64,000 nt of DNA from Clostridia bacterium (lineage in GTDB: Bacteria > Bacillota > Clostridia > TANB77 > CAG-508): positions 62,001-126,000 of the forward strand of contig CAAGKK010000025.1 in NCBI GenBank assembly GCA_900770385.1. Direction: 5' to 3'. Each line of letters begins with the position of its first letter. Position 1 is the stretch's first letter. Positions 8,932 to 17,223 of this stretch are shown piece after piece. The notes beneath the pieces are model-generated. The model ran no database searches and was not told the origin of the DNA. It was given only the letters and a program-made list of their open reading frames with translations. Made by a program: the position numbers and the translations under genes.

Positions 8932-10437
8932 ATTTTTATCTAATTCTTTTAAATATTTTTTTGCATATTCTACATCTGTTTCACAAGGCACATATTTTCC
9001 TTTTACATATTGTACAGTCTCATTTCCTTTTCCAGTAATTAATATAACTGTATTAGGTTTAGCTTGCATTATTGCTTCTTTTATTGCTTGTCCTCTATCT
9101 GGAATTATTTTATATTTCCCATTTTCTTTCTCTATATATACAGATATTTCTTTGCATATTTCTGAAACATCTTCATTTCTTGGATCTTCCATAGTTAAAT
9201 AATTCATATTTGAGTATTTTCCAGACAATTCTCCTAAGTCTTTTCTTCTATTTTGTGCATGATTTCCTGGACATCCAAATACTGTTACTATTTCTCTTTT
9301 TGGATATTCCTTAATTGTAGATTCATATAATTTTTGAAAACTAAGCTTATTATGCGCATAATCTACGATAACTACAACTTGCTTATTTTTATCAGTATAA
9401 ACTTCCATTCTTCCACTAGCTTTAGCCTTTTTTAAGCCATTATAAATATTTTCATATGGTATTTTTAGTTCTAAAGCTACAGCTATTGCTGCTAATGCAT
9501 TTTCGACATTAAATAATCCAGGCATTGTTAATATAAATTCTTTATCAAAATATTTAGTTCTTACATTAAATACAGTATTTAATCCTTCTTTTCTTATATT
9601 ATATCCATAAATATCTGCATTTTCTGTATTTCCAAAAGTTATTATATGTTTAGAATTTTTTGCTGCTTCCATTACTCTATCTAAATCATTAGTATTTAAA
9701 TTAACAATTGCTGTTTCTGTTTGATTAAATAACTTTAATTTTGAAGATATATAATCTTCATAATCTTTATGTTCTATGTTACTTATATGATCTTCTGATA
9801 TATTTAAAAATACGCCTATATTATATAATATCCCATATACTCTATCTATTTTTAGTGCTTGAGAACATACTTCCATTACTAAATTTTCTATATTACTATC
9901 TACAGCATTTCTAATATGTTTATATAATTCTAATGATTCTGGTGTAGTTAATACAGATTCTGTTCTTTCTTTTCCGTCGTAAGTATCTATTGATGAGATT
10001 ATGGCTGTTTCTGGCTTATTAATTTGTTTCATATAATCATCTAAAATATATTTTATATAATATGTAGTAGTAGACTTTCCTTTTGTACCTGTTATTCCTA
10101 TCATGTTTATGTCTTTTTGAGGATAATCTGTATACATTGCTGAAACAACAGCCAAGGCTTTTCTAATATCTTTCACAATTATATATGGTTTATTTAATCT
10201 TTTATATTTTTCTTCTGATATATATGCCATTATATTAGATTTTAAAGCTGAATCTAAATATTCTTCTTTAAAATTTAATCCTTTACATACAAATAATGTT
10301 TTGTCATTACATTCTCTTGAGTCATATTTAAGATTTTCTACTATATTTTCTTTTAATTTTTCAGAAATATTTTCTTCTTGTAATAATTTTTTTTCTTTTA
10401 ATTTTTCAATATAATTTTTTAATTTATATTTTTGCAT
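8923..10437 (-). CDS. MurE-like Mur ligase (UDP-MurNAc-peptide synthetase family)
   Basis: 504 residues, as in MurE. An N-terminal UDP-binding region is followed by the P-loop GTKGKST (about 117-123), TTPESLELY, MEVCSQAL, NISEDHISNIEHKDY and, in the C-terminal domain, VDYAHN, GCPGNHAQNRR and GKGNE. Mur ligases add an amino acid to a UDP-MurNAc peptide using ATP. Where meso-DAP-adding MurE has DNPR, this protein has EDPR, so the amino acid cannot be assigned with confidence. It is the last gene of an operon after an ATP-grasp ligase (14 bp) and an alanine-racemase-like gene. That setting points to a dedicated peptidoglycan or peptide modification rather than the main dcw-cluster MurE, though it could be the only MurE of the cell. 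The start follows AAGAGG. Confidence 0.8.
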   Translation of the reverse strand: MQKYKLKNYIEKLKEKKLLQEENISEKLKENIVENLKYDSRECNDKTLFVCKGLNFKEEYLDSALKSNIMAYISEEKYKRLNKPYIIVKDIRKALAVVSAMYTDYPQKDINMIGITGTKGKSTTTYYIKYILDDYMKQINKPETAIISSIDTYDGKERTESVLTTPESLELYKHIRNAVDSNIENLVMEVCSQALKIDRVYGILYNIGVFLNISEDHISNIEHKDYEDYISSKLKLFNQTETAIVNLNTNDLDRVMEAAKNSKHIITFGNTENADIYGYNIRKEGLNTVFNVRTKYFDKEFILTMPGLFNVENALAAIAVALELKIPYENIYNGLKKAKASGRMEVYTDKNKQVVVIVDYAHNKLSFQKLYESTIKEYPKREIVTVFGCPGNHAQNRRKDLGELSGKYSNMNYLTMEDPRNEDVSEICKEISVYIEKENGKYKIIPDRGQAIKEAIMQAKPNTVILITGKGNETVQYVKGKYVPCETDVEYAKKYLKELDKNKK

Positions 10438-10451
10438 TTTTACCTCTTATT

Positions 10452-11666
10452 TTAAAATTCATATTTTTTATATTTTTTTAAATAATTTATATCTCTATAT
10501 AATAAATATAATTTTCTTTTAAAATTTTTATCTTCCTTATATTTCAAAGGGTTTACTATTTTTTTATTTTTAATTAATTTTTTTATTTCTTTTTTTAATT
10601 TTTCATTTTTTATATATTTTTTTATTATTTTTTTAGGAACAAAACTTAAAATATATTTATTTTTTATTATTTCAAATTTCATTTCTTTGTTATTAATTAA
10701 ATCATCTATTAAATATTTTACCAAATTATATCCACAAGCTGTTAAATAATAACCACTTCTAGATTGTCTAGGATTAATTTCTAAAACTTTGTATTTATTA
10801 TCTCTATAATCGTATTTTATATCAAACTCTGCAAATCCTTGATACCCTATTTTTTCTATGAAATCTTTTAATTTATAAACAATTTCTTCATTATAACCAT
10901 GTTCATCATAGCCATTTACTAAAACGGTACAATTTCCTATTCCTGTTGGTGTGTGTTCTTGCAAACCTATTTGTGCAAAAGTTGCAAGTTTAGCTTTTTT
11001 ATCTTTTCCAACATAAAATATAGAGTCAAATAAAGCAGAGTCATCTCCTGGTATAAATTCTTGTATTATTAAATTTTTATTATATCCTGCATTTTCTATT
11101 TTTTTTATTATTTTCTCTAATTCTTCTTCAGAATGAGCTTTATACACTTTAGCTAATCCTTCACCATCAAGCTTATGGTACTCAACTCCATCGCTCGGTT
11201 TTATGATTATTGGATACTCTTTAAAATAATCTTTTATTTTTTGTATGCTCTCATTTTTATTACAAGGATAAATATATGTTTTGGGCATATCTAAGCCCAT
11301 ATTTTCATATATACTATAAAATTTTTCTTTTATTAGTAGATTATTTACAAGTTCAATATCAGGATAATTAAATACATAATATTTTTCCAGTAAACCTTTT
11401 TCCTCTGAAACCATTTTTACATATAAGTCACTAGTTGCTATTAATAAAATATTATATTCTTTATTTTTTTCTCCATATTTTATTAATGCTTTTTTAAAAT
11501 TTTCTTTATTATTAAAATCATTAACAATTATTGGGTTAGATATAGAAGTATATGGTATAGCTCTATTTCCAATTATATCTGCTTTTTTTCCTGTAATTTC
11601 ATGGTAGCATCGTGACATATAATATGCATTAATATCTGTTCCTATAATTAATACTTTAGTCTCCAT
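10452..11666 (-). CDS. ATP-grasp ligase (carboxylate-amine ligase type)
   Basis: 404 residues. An N-terminal nucleotide-like fold (KVLIIGTDINAYYMSRC) is followed by the ATP-grasp core: PIIIKPSDGVEYHKLDGEGLAK, IIQEFIPGDDS, GFAEFDIKYD and VLEINPRQSR, the last two carrying the Mg-binding acidic residues. The last ~60 residues are very basic. Such enzymes activate a carboxylate as acyl phosphate and ligate it to an amine. D-aspartate ligase of enterococci, which builds a peptidoglycan cross-bridge, is a known member. The position between a racemase and a MurE-like ligase supports a similar role here, which is inference. The ATG follows TAGGTGATAAA; the racemase gene ends 8 bp upstream. Confidence 0.75.
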   Translation of the reverse strand: METKVLIIGTDINAYYMSRCYHEITGKKADIIGNRAIPYTSISNPIIVNDFNNKENFKKALIKYGEKNKEYNILLIATSDLYVKMVSEEKGLLEKYYVFNYPDIELVNNLLIKEKFYSIYENMGLDMPKTYIYPCNKNESIQKIKDYFKEYPIIIKPSDGVEYHKLDGEGLAKVYKAHSEEELEKIIKKIENAGYNKNLIIQEFIPGDDSALFDSIFYVGKDKKAKLATFAQIGLQEHTPTGIGNCTVLVNGYDEHGYNEEIVYKLKDFIEKIGYQGFAEFDIKYDYRDNKYKVLEINPRQSRSGYYLTACGYNLVKYLIDDLINNKEMKFEIIKNKYILSFVPKKIIKKYIKNEKLKKEIKKLIKNKKIVNPLKYKEDKNFKRKLYLLYRDINYLKKYKKYEF

Positions 11667-11674
11667 TTTATCAC

Positions 11675-12877
11675 CTATTTTCCTTCTTCAACAACTTCAA
11701 TTTCGCCATTTTTGATATAAACTCTAGGAATATTTTTTCCTATGTTGCACATAATTTCATATATTGATGTTCCATTATGCATTGCAACTTCTTTAATTGG
11801 TATGTTATCTCCTATTAATGTAACTTTATCTGATATTTTTACGCTTTCGTCTATTCTTACTGCTGTCATTCCCATTCCAACATCACCAATAATTTTATAT
11901 CTTTTATTGTTAATTCCTACATATCTTCCAGTACTCCTTCTAAATATTCCATCATCATATCCAACAGGCATAATACCTATAATAATATCCTCTTTTGCTC
12001 TATACATTGCACCATATCCAACAAATTCACCTTTAGCAACTTTTTTTGTTTGAATTAACTCTGTATACATTTTAAATGCTGGTTTTAATTCAAAAGGAAT
12101 CTCTGTATTAGTTTGGCTAACTTTATTTTTTCTTCTTAATATATCTCTTTTTATTTTTCTTAATTTATTTTTTAATCCTTTATTATTATATTTAGGGTTT
12201 GGATTATATCCATACATTGCAATTCCAATTCTAATTCCATTACAAAAATCTATTTTTGGATGATCTATAAAAGCTGCACTTTTTGCTAAATGCACAATTG
12301 GTATTTCCGATAAATTAATATCTTGAGTTAAATATTTAAATTTTTCTAGTTGATTATCCCACTCTTTATCATTAATTCCTAATGTTGCAAAATGTGTATA
12401 TATTCCTTCTATTTCAATATTTTCCTTGTTTTTTAATTTCCTATAAATTTCATTTAATTCTTCTTTTTTCTTAAAGCCTAACCTATTCATACCTGAATCT
12501 ATCTTTAAATGTATTTTTAACTTTTTATTAATTTTTTTCTCTAATATTTTTTTTGCATAGTCATAATCATGCACTGTAATTGTTATATTATTCTTACTGC
12601 AAATATCTAAATATTCTATTGCTATAGGTTCTAATGATAATATTGGAACTTTTTTATTTATATTTCTTGCTTCTAAAGCTTCTTCTAGTGATGAAACAGC
12701 AAGATAATTTATTCCACTATCTATTAGCTCATTAATTACATATGTTATTCCATGTCCATAGCAATTACCTTTTACGACACCAAAATAATAATTATAATTT
12801 TTATAACAATTTACTATGTTTTTAACATTATCTTTTAAATTATCAATATTAACTTCTACATATGTTTTTCTAAACAT
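11675..12877 (-). CDS. Alanine racemase-like PLP enzyme (fold type III)
   Basis: 400 residues. The PLP lysine lies in FGVVKGNCYGHG (about 33-44) and the catalytic tyrosine in VGYGAMYRA. KIDSGMNRLGF, THFATLG and GIRIGIAMYGYNP are typical of Alr. A basic insertion of about 35 residues (KNKLRKIKRDILRRKNK) precedes the C-terminal domain and is not in the compact family members I know. Alr interconverts L- and D-alanine. Given the ATP-grasp neighbour, another D-amino acid is possible. First gene of a three-gene operon with 8- and 14-bp gaps; the start follows AGGAGGAAATT. Confidence 0.8.
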   Translation of the reverse strand: MFRKTYVEVNIDNLKDNVKNIVNCYKNYNYYFGVVKGNCYGHGITYVINELIDSGINYLAVSSLEEALEARNINKKVPILSLEPIAIEYLDICSKNNITITVHDYDYAKKILEKKINKKLKIHLKIDSGMNRLGFKKKEELNEIYRKLKNKENIEIEGIYTHFATLGINDKEWDNQLEKFKYLTQDINLSEIPIVHLAKSAAFIDHPKIDFCNGIRIGIAMYGYNPNPKYNNKGLKNKLRKIKRDILRRKNKVSQTNTEIPFELKPAFKMYTELIQTKKVAKGEFVGYGAMYRAKEDIIIGIMPVGYDDGIFRRSTGRYVGINNKRYKIIGDVGMGMTAVRIDESVKISDKVTLIGDNIPIKEVAMHNGTSIYEIMCNIGKNIPRVYIKNGEIEVVEEGK

Positions 12878-12965
12878 AATTTCCTCCTATTTTGCTTAGA
12901 TTATATCATTTATTATAATCAATGTAAACAAAACTATAATCATAAAGAACAAATCATACCATCAT

Positions 12966-13640
12966 TTAAATTACATATAATAATATACTTAAAAAGTGTA
13001 ATGTACTTCCTATAATACATGCAATATGAAATACAGAATGTAACCATTTTACCTTTTTTCCATATATATATGCTACACTTCCTAAAGTATAAACAATTCC
13101 TCCTGCTATTAGTAATATTAAAGCATTTATTCCAGTAGACTCAATTATTGCCTTCATCTCCCAAACAATTAACCATCCCATTAACAAATAACATATTATA
13201 GAAAATACTCTATATTTTTTTAAATCTATAGAATTTAATGCAATTCCAACAATTGCAATTCCCCAAATAATACCGAAAAAGCTCCATCCTAAAGCTACAT
13301 TATATTCTCTTAGAGTACATAAGCAAAAAGGTGTATATGTTCCTGCTATTAATAAAAAAATAGAACAATGATCTATTATTTGAAATACTTTTTTTGCTTT
13401 TCTTTCTGGTTTTAAGCCATGATAAATACTTGACATTGTATATAAAATTAATAAAGTTACTCCAAATATTATTCCTGAAATTATTCCATATACATTGTGG
13501 TGTTTTGCTCCAAATATACTACATAAAACAATTGCTGTAATTCCTAATGCCCCACCGAAAATGTGTGATACCATATTAAAAATATCTTCACCTCTAGAAT
13601 ATGTTGGCAGTATTCTATCTTCCAATTTTGTTCTTTTCAT
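12966..13640 (-). CDS. Hemolysin III / PAQR-type membrane protein (YqfA family)
   Basis: 224 residues with seven hydrophobic segments. Family motifs: SHIFGG near the N terminus, SSIYHGLKP, DHCSIFLLIAGTYTPFCL and, at the end, LHSVFHIACIIGSTLHF. The histidines and serine match the metal-binding residues of the PAQR/CREST superfamily. The cellular role of bacterial members is poorly defined despite the name. It stands alone behind the tRNA-Ser pair and starts after AAAAGGAGAAAAGA. Confidence 0.85.
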   Translation of the reverse strand: MKRTKLEDRILPTYSRGEDIFNMVSHIFGGALGITAIVLCSIFGAKHHNVYGIISGIIFGVTLLILYTMSSIYHGLKPERKAKKVFQIIDHCSIFLLIAGTYTPFCLCTLREYNVALGWSFFGIIWGIAIVGIALNSIDLKKYRVFSIICYLLMGWLIVWEMKAIIESTGINALILLIAGGIVYTLGSVAYIYGKKVKWLHSVFHIACIIGSTLHFLSILLYVI

Positions 13641-13701
13641 TCTTTTCTCCTTTTAAATTTTTGCTTATTATATCATAAATATTTTTCTTTTTCTACTATA
13701 T

Positions 13702-13738
13702 AAAAAACAGTATAAACTTTGTGTTTATACTGTTTTTT
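13702..13738 (-). terminator. Bidirectional terminator of the tRNA-Ser operon
   Basis: AAAAAACAGTATAAAC and GTTTATACTGTTTTTT form an almost perfect palindrome with a short loop and a T run on either strand, immediately after the tRNA-Ser(GCU) CCA end. Confidence 0.8.
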
Positions 13739-13830
13739 GGCGGAGATTGAGGGATTTGAACCCTCGCGGCCACTTACGCAACCCTAACGGTTTAGCAAAC
13801 CGTCCCCTTCAGCCACTTGGGTAAATCTCC
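13738..13830 (-). tRNA. tRNA-Ser (anticodon GCU)
   Basis: On the minus strand the acceptor stem is GGAGATT/AATCTCC, followed by G and an encoded CCA (13738-13740). The anticodon GCU is in the loop TTGCTAA (complement of 13794-13796). A long variable arm and a TTCAAAT T-loop mark a class II serine tRNA. Confidence 0.93.
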
Positions 13831-13863
13831 ATGACTGTAGTTATTTTTATCTTTATAAAAAAA

Positions 13864-13955
13864 TGGCGCAGAGGGTGGGATTCGAACCCACGGTAGGCTA
13901 CAAACCTACGCCAATTTTCAAGACTGGTGCCATAAACCAACTCGACCACCTCTGC
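13864..13955 (-). tRNA. tRNA-Ser (anticodon UGA)
   Basis: The acceptor stem GCAGAGG/CCTCTGC, discriminator G and CCA are encoded. The anticodon UGA (complement of 13918-13920) lies in the loop CTTGAAA. A long variable arm and the T-loop TTCGAAT are present. It is 33 bp upstream of tRNA-Ser(GCU) in the same transcript. Confidence 0.93.
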
Positions 13956-13960
13956 ACAAG

Positions 13961-14014
13961 TTGTCACTCATAGTGACAATATATATATTAGCATAAAATC
14001 CATTAAAATGTCAA
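13961..14014 (-). promoter_or_regulatory. Promoter of the tRNA-Ser pair with a small leader palindrome
   Basis: On the minus strand TTGACA (14009-14014) and TAATAT (13985-13990) are 18 bp apart. Between -10 and tRNA lies the palindrome TTGTCACTATGAGTGACAA (13961-13979), possibly a processing hairpin. Confidence 0.65.
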
Positions 14015-14033
14015 TAGAATTTTTGTTTTTTTA

Positions 14034-14525
14034 TTAATTCTTTGTTTCAATAGCCTTAGAAATAGCCTCTTTTTCTTCTTTTGATAATGTATATGTTGAT
14101 TCACCATTTTTTATTGGCTTAGCATAAATATTAGACATTTCTCTTGAATAAATTCCATTTAATACAACACCATCATTTTCTTTGTTTAATAATGCTAATG
14201 TAAAGCTTAAATCACTTCCTGTATCTCTAAATGCACTATATCTAACAATTCCAACTTTTGAAATTGTTTTTGAAAAGTTTTTGTCTATTTTTCGGCAATA
14301 ATCTAATATTTCTTCATTTTGCTTTTGTACAAAAAGTACTTTATCTAAATGTCTTTGCAATATTTCTTCTATATTGTTTCCTTTTCCTAACTTTTTCATA
14401 AAATTATTGTATTTGTTTTTTATTTTTGCATTTTCTACAAATAGTATTATAAATAAAATAATAAATATAATATTTAATATAAAAGAAATTACTAAATAAT
14501 TATTTGTTTTTAATAAATCGACCAT
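14034..14525 (-). CDS. DUF4446 family membrane-anchored protein
   Basis: 163 residues. A single transmembrane helix (about residues 10-30) is followed by a helical, charged stretch and a conserved part with KVGIVRYSAFRDTGSDLSF and GVVLNGIYSR, which I recognise as DUF4446. The family commonly sits next to parB in clostridia; its function is unknown. The gene starts 10 bp after parB, with AGGAGAAGAATA before the ATG, so it is probably cotranscribed with parA-parB. Confidence 0.8.
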   Translation of the reverse strand: MVDLLKTNNYLVISFILNIIFIILFIILFVENAKIKNKYNNFMKKLGKGNNIEEILQRHLDKVLFVQKQNEEILDYCRKIDKNFSKTISKVGIVRYSAFRDTGSDLSFTLALLNKENDGVVLNGIYSREMSNIYAKPIKNGESTYTLSKEEKEAISKAIETKN

Positions 14526-14535
14526 TATTCTTCTC

Positions 14536-15387
14536 CTATTTGATTAAATCTAATATTCTAGATAAATCATCATTTGAATTATATTCTATAACTATTTTTC
14601 CTTTTCTTTTTCCAGCATCTAATCTTACTTTTGTTCCAAAAAAACTTTGGAAAGAATTTTCTATATCTTTATATATTGGTTCATATCGTTTATCTATTTT
14701 TTTATTCTTTACCCTTTTGGTGTTTCTTGCTATTTCCCTAGAGCTCTCTCCTTTTTCTATATATTTTAAAGCTGCTTCATATTGTTTATCACCATCATCA
14801 TATACCAATAGAGCTCTACAATGTGCTTCTGTTAATTTACCCTGTTTTGCTAATTCTAATACTCTTTCGTCCAAATTTAATATTCTTAAAGTATTTGCCA
14901 CTCCACTTCTACTCTTACCAATTACTTCTGCAACTTGTTGTTGTGTAAGTTCATATTCATCCATTAATAATTTTATTCCAGAAGCCTTTTCAAAAGCATT
15001 TAAATCTTCTCTTTGTATATTCTCTATTAAAGCTATCTCTTGATTTTTTCTTTTATTATCTTCTCTAACAATTGCCTGTATTGTAGTAAGTCCAGCCTTT
15101 TTACATGCTCTCCATCTTCTTTCTCCTGCAATTATTTCATAGTAATCTTCCTTTTTAGTAACAATTATTGGTTGTATTAAACCATACCTCTTAATAGATT
15201 CTGCTAAATCATTTAATGCTTCATCATCAAATTGTTTTCTAGGTTGATTTCTATTTGGTTCAACCTCTATTATTTTTAAGTTTTGAACAACTTCTCCATC
15301 TTTTATTTTCTCTTCTTCTTTTATATTATTTAAATTATCTGCAAATAAAGCATCTAATCCTTTTCCTAAACCTGTTTTCTTTGCCAT
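14536..15387 (-). CDS. parB: Chromosome-partitioning protein ParB/Spo0J
   Basis: 283 residues. The N-terminal KKTGLGKGLDALFADN is the ParA-stimulating segment. The ParB/Srx CTPase domain follows, with EVEPNRNQPRKQFDDEAL and GERRWRACKKAGL. The helix-turn-helix TQQQVAEVIGKSRSGVANTLRIL (central) binds parS, and a C-terminal dimerisation domain ends the protein. It loads on parS near the origin and organises chromosome segregation. It lies 20 bp after parA with an AGGAAGG-type RBS. I saw no perfect parS by eye in this window. Confidence 0.93.
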   Translation of the reverse strand: MAKKTGLGKGLDALFADNLNNIKEEEKIKDGEVVQNLKIIEVEPNRNQPRKQFDDEALNDLAESIKRYGLIQPIIVTKKEDYYEIIAGERRWRACKKAGLTTIQAIVREDNKRKNQEIALIENIQREDLNAFEKASGIKLLMDEYELTQQQVAEVIGKSRSGVANTLRILNLDERVLELAKQGKLTEAHCRALLVYDDGDKQYEAALKYIEKGESSREIARNTKRVKNKKIDKRYEPIYKDIENSFQSFFGTKVRLDAGKRKGKIVIEYNSNDDLSRILDLIK

Positions 15388-15407
15388 TTACTATCTTCCT
15401 TCCTTTT

Positions 15408-16196
15408 TTATTTCATATGTTTTGCTTTGTTATTATCTTCATTATTTTTTATCAGTTCTTTTCCTAATTTATCATAACATTTTGCACCTTTAGACCTCGC
15501 ATCATATAATATAATAGGCATTCCATAACTAGGAGCTTCACTTAGTTTTACATTTCTTGGTATTACTGTTTTATAAACTTTATCCCCAAAATATTTTTTT
15601 ACCTCATCAACAACTTGTTTTGCCAAATTTGTCCTACTGTCAAACATTGTTAAAAGTGCTCCTTCTATTTCTAAGTTTTTATTTAAATGTTTTTTTACTA
15701 AATTTACAGTATTTAATAACTGTCCTAGTCCTTCTAATGCATAGTATTCGCATTGTACAGGAATTAATACGCTATCTGATGCAGTAAAAGCATTTAAAGT
15801 AATTAATCCTAAAGAAGGTGGACAATCTATTATAATATAATCATATTCATTTTTTATAATATCTAATTTTTCCTTTAGTCTCTGTTCTCTAGACATCATT
15901 GAAACAAGTTCTACTTCTGCACCTGCTAAATCAATATTTGAAGGGCATACATCTAAATTTTTTATTTGTGTTTTTATAATTGCTTCTTTTATTTCTGTTT
16001 CATCTATTAATACATCATATATTGATAATTTTATTTCTTGATCTATACCAACTCCACTTGTAGCATTTCCTTGAGGATCTGCATCAATCAATAATGTTTT
16101 TTTGTTTCTTTTAGCTAATACTGTGCTTAAATTTATAGAAGTTGTAGTTTTTCCAACTCCACCTTTTTGATTTGCAATAGATATAATTTTTCCCAC
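15408..16196 (-). CDS. parA: Chromosome-partitioning ATPase ParA/Soj
   Basis: 262 residues, typical length. The deviant Walker A motif NQKGGVGKTTTSINLS is at residues 8-23, with DADPQGNATSG and YDYIIIDCPPSLGLIT (Walker B) after it. ParA forms ATP-dependent dimers on DNA that drive movement of ParB-parS complexes; Soj also regulates DnaA. The start is GTG, preceded by CGGAGGAATAACA. First gene of parA-parB-DUF4446. Confidence 0.93.
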   Translation of the reverse strand: MGKIISIANQKGGVGKTTTSINLSTVLAKRNKKTLLIDADPQGNATSGVGIDQEIKLSIYDVLIDETEIKEAIIKTQIKNLDVCPSNIDLAGAEVELVSMMSREQRLKEKLDIIKNEYDYIIIDCPPSLGLITLNAFTASDSVLIPVQCEYYALEGLGQLLNTVNLVKKHLNKNLEIEGALLTMFDSRTNLAKQVVDEVKKYFGDKVYKTVIPRNVKLSEAPSYGMPIILYDARSKGAKCYDKLGKELIKNNEDNNKAKHMK

Positions 16197-16344
16197 TGTT
16201 ATTCCTCCGTTTTAGAACCAAGCGACTTAGCCGCTTTTGCTTTATTCATAATTTAAGTTTTTTACTATAAAAAAATCTCAAATAGTATGCATCTAATTAT
16301 TTTTATATAGTAGGAAAACAAATCTTTCTTCTACATAAAAATAA

Positions 16345-16380
16345 GACATATTAATCATATAAAATTATAATTAATATGTC
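16345..16380 (-). terminator. Terminator after rsmG
   Basis: GACATATTAAT (16345-16355) and ATTAATATGTC (16370-16380) form an 11-bp perfect stem. On the minus strand TTATTTTTATG follows, so it ends the mnmE-mnmG-rsmG transcript before parA. Confidence 0.65.
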
Positions 16381-16416
16381 AATAAATTTTATGAAAATAT
16401 ATTATTTTCTTTTTCT

Positions 16417-17142
16417 TTATTCTATTGGTTCTTTATTTGGTATTCCTGGCTTTCTTGGATATTTATTTGGTGTTTTAGAAACCTTTTTTATAACAATTAT
16501 TGTTCTTTCTATTTCAGTCTTAGGCAAAACTATATTCTCTACTTTTTCTATTTTTCCCCCTAATATTTTTATTGCGTTTTTTGCTTTTTCAATTTCTTTT
16601 TCTACATTTCCAGCTTTCATACATATGCAAACTCCCCCAACTTTAACTGATGGAAGCATATATTCCACTAATGTGCTTAAATTAGCAACTGCTCTAGATG
16701 TTGCAATATCATATTTTTCTCTGTATTCTATATTTCTAAAGGTTTCTTCTGCTCTTCCATGTAATGTATATATTTTTTTTAACTTCAAACCATTAATAAT
16801 CTCTTCTAAAACTTTTAATCTTTTATTTAAAGCATCAAACAATACAATTTCAACATCTTTATTTACTATTTTTAGTGGAATTCCTGGAAATCCAGCTCCT
16901 GTTCCTATATCAATCATTTTACATTTTTGCTCTGGTATGTACTTTGCAATAGTAAAAGAATCAATGAAATGTTTATTAATAAAATCTTCATCATCTATTA
17001 TAGCAGTAAGATTGATTTTATTATTCCATTCCAATACCATTTCTTTATAATTCCAGAATTTTTCTAACTGATTATCCTCTAAATGTACATCTATCATATT
17101 TGCTTTTAACTTTAAATTTTCTTTAAATAATTCTTTGTTCAT
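16417..17142 (-). CDS. rsmG: 16S rRNA (guanine-527-N7)-methyltransferase RsmG
   Basis: 241 residues. The SAM-binding motif MIDIGTGAGFPGIPLKI and the following VLFDALNKRLKVL, plus YDIATSRAVANLSTLVEYMLP, are characteristic of RsmG/GidB. It methylates G527 of 16S rRNA in the 30S subunit. Downstream of mnmG in the order conserved near bacterial origins. The start follows GGGAGTATAAAA. Confidence 0.93.
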   Translation of the reverse strand: MNKELFKENLKLKANMIDVHLEDNQLEKFWNYKEMVLEWNNKINLTAIIDDEDFINKHFIDSFTIAKYIPEQKCKMIDIGTGAGFPGIPLKIVNKDVEIVLFDALNKRLKVLEEIINGLKLKKIYTLHGRAEETFRNIEYREKYDIATSRAVANLSTLVEYMLPSVKVGGVCICMKAGNVEKEIEKAKNAIKILGGKIEKVENIVLPKTEIERTIIVIKKVSKTPNKYPRKPGIPNKEPIE

Positions 17143-17223
17143 TTTTATACTCCCAGTATAATTTTATATTTTTTAAATTCTTAGAGCCCCAAATGTTTAT
17201 CACCTTGTTTATCAGTAAACCGG

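Noticed and set aside
16376..17050. Long + strand ORF of 224 codons opposite rsmG
   Set aside because: It is antisense to a clear rsmG gene, has no RBS and has the Phe/Ile/Ser-rich composition of a reverse frame in AT-rich DNA.
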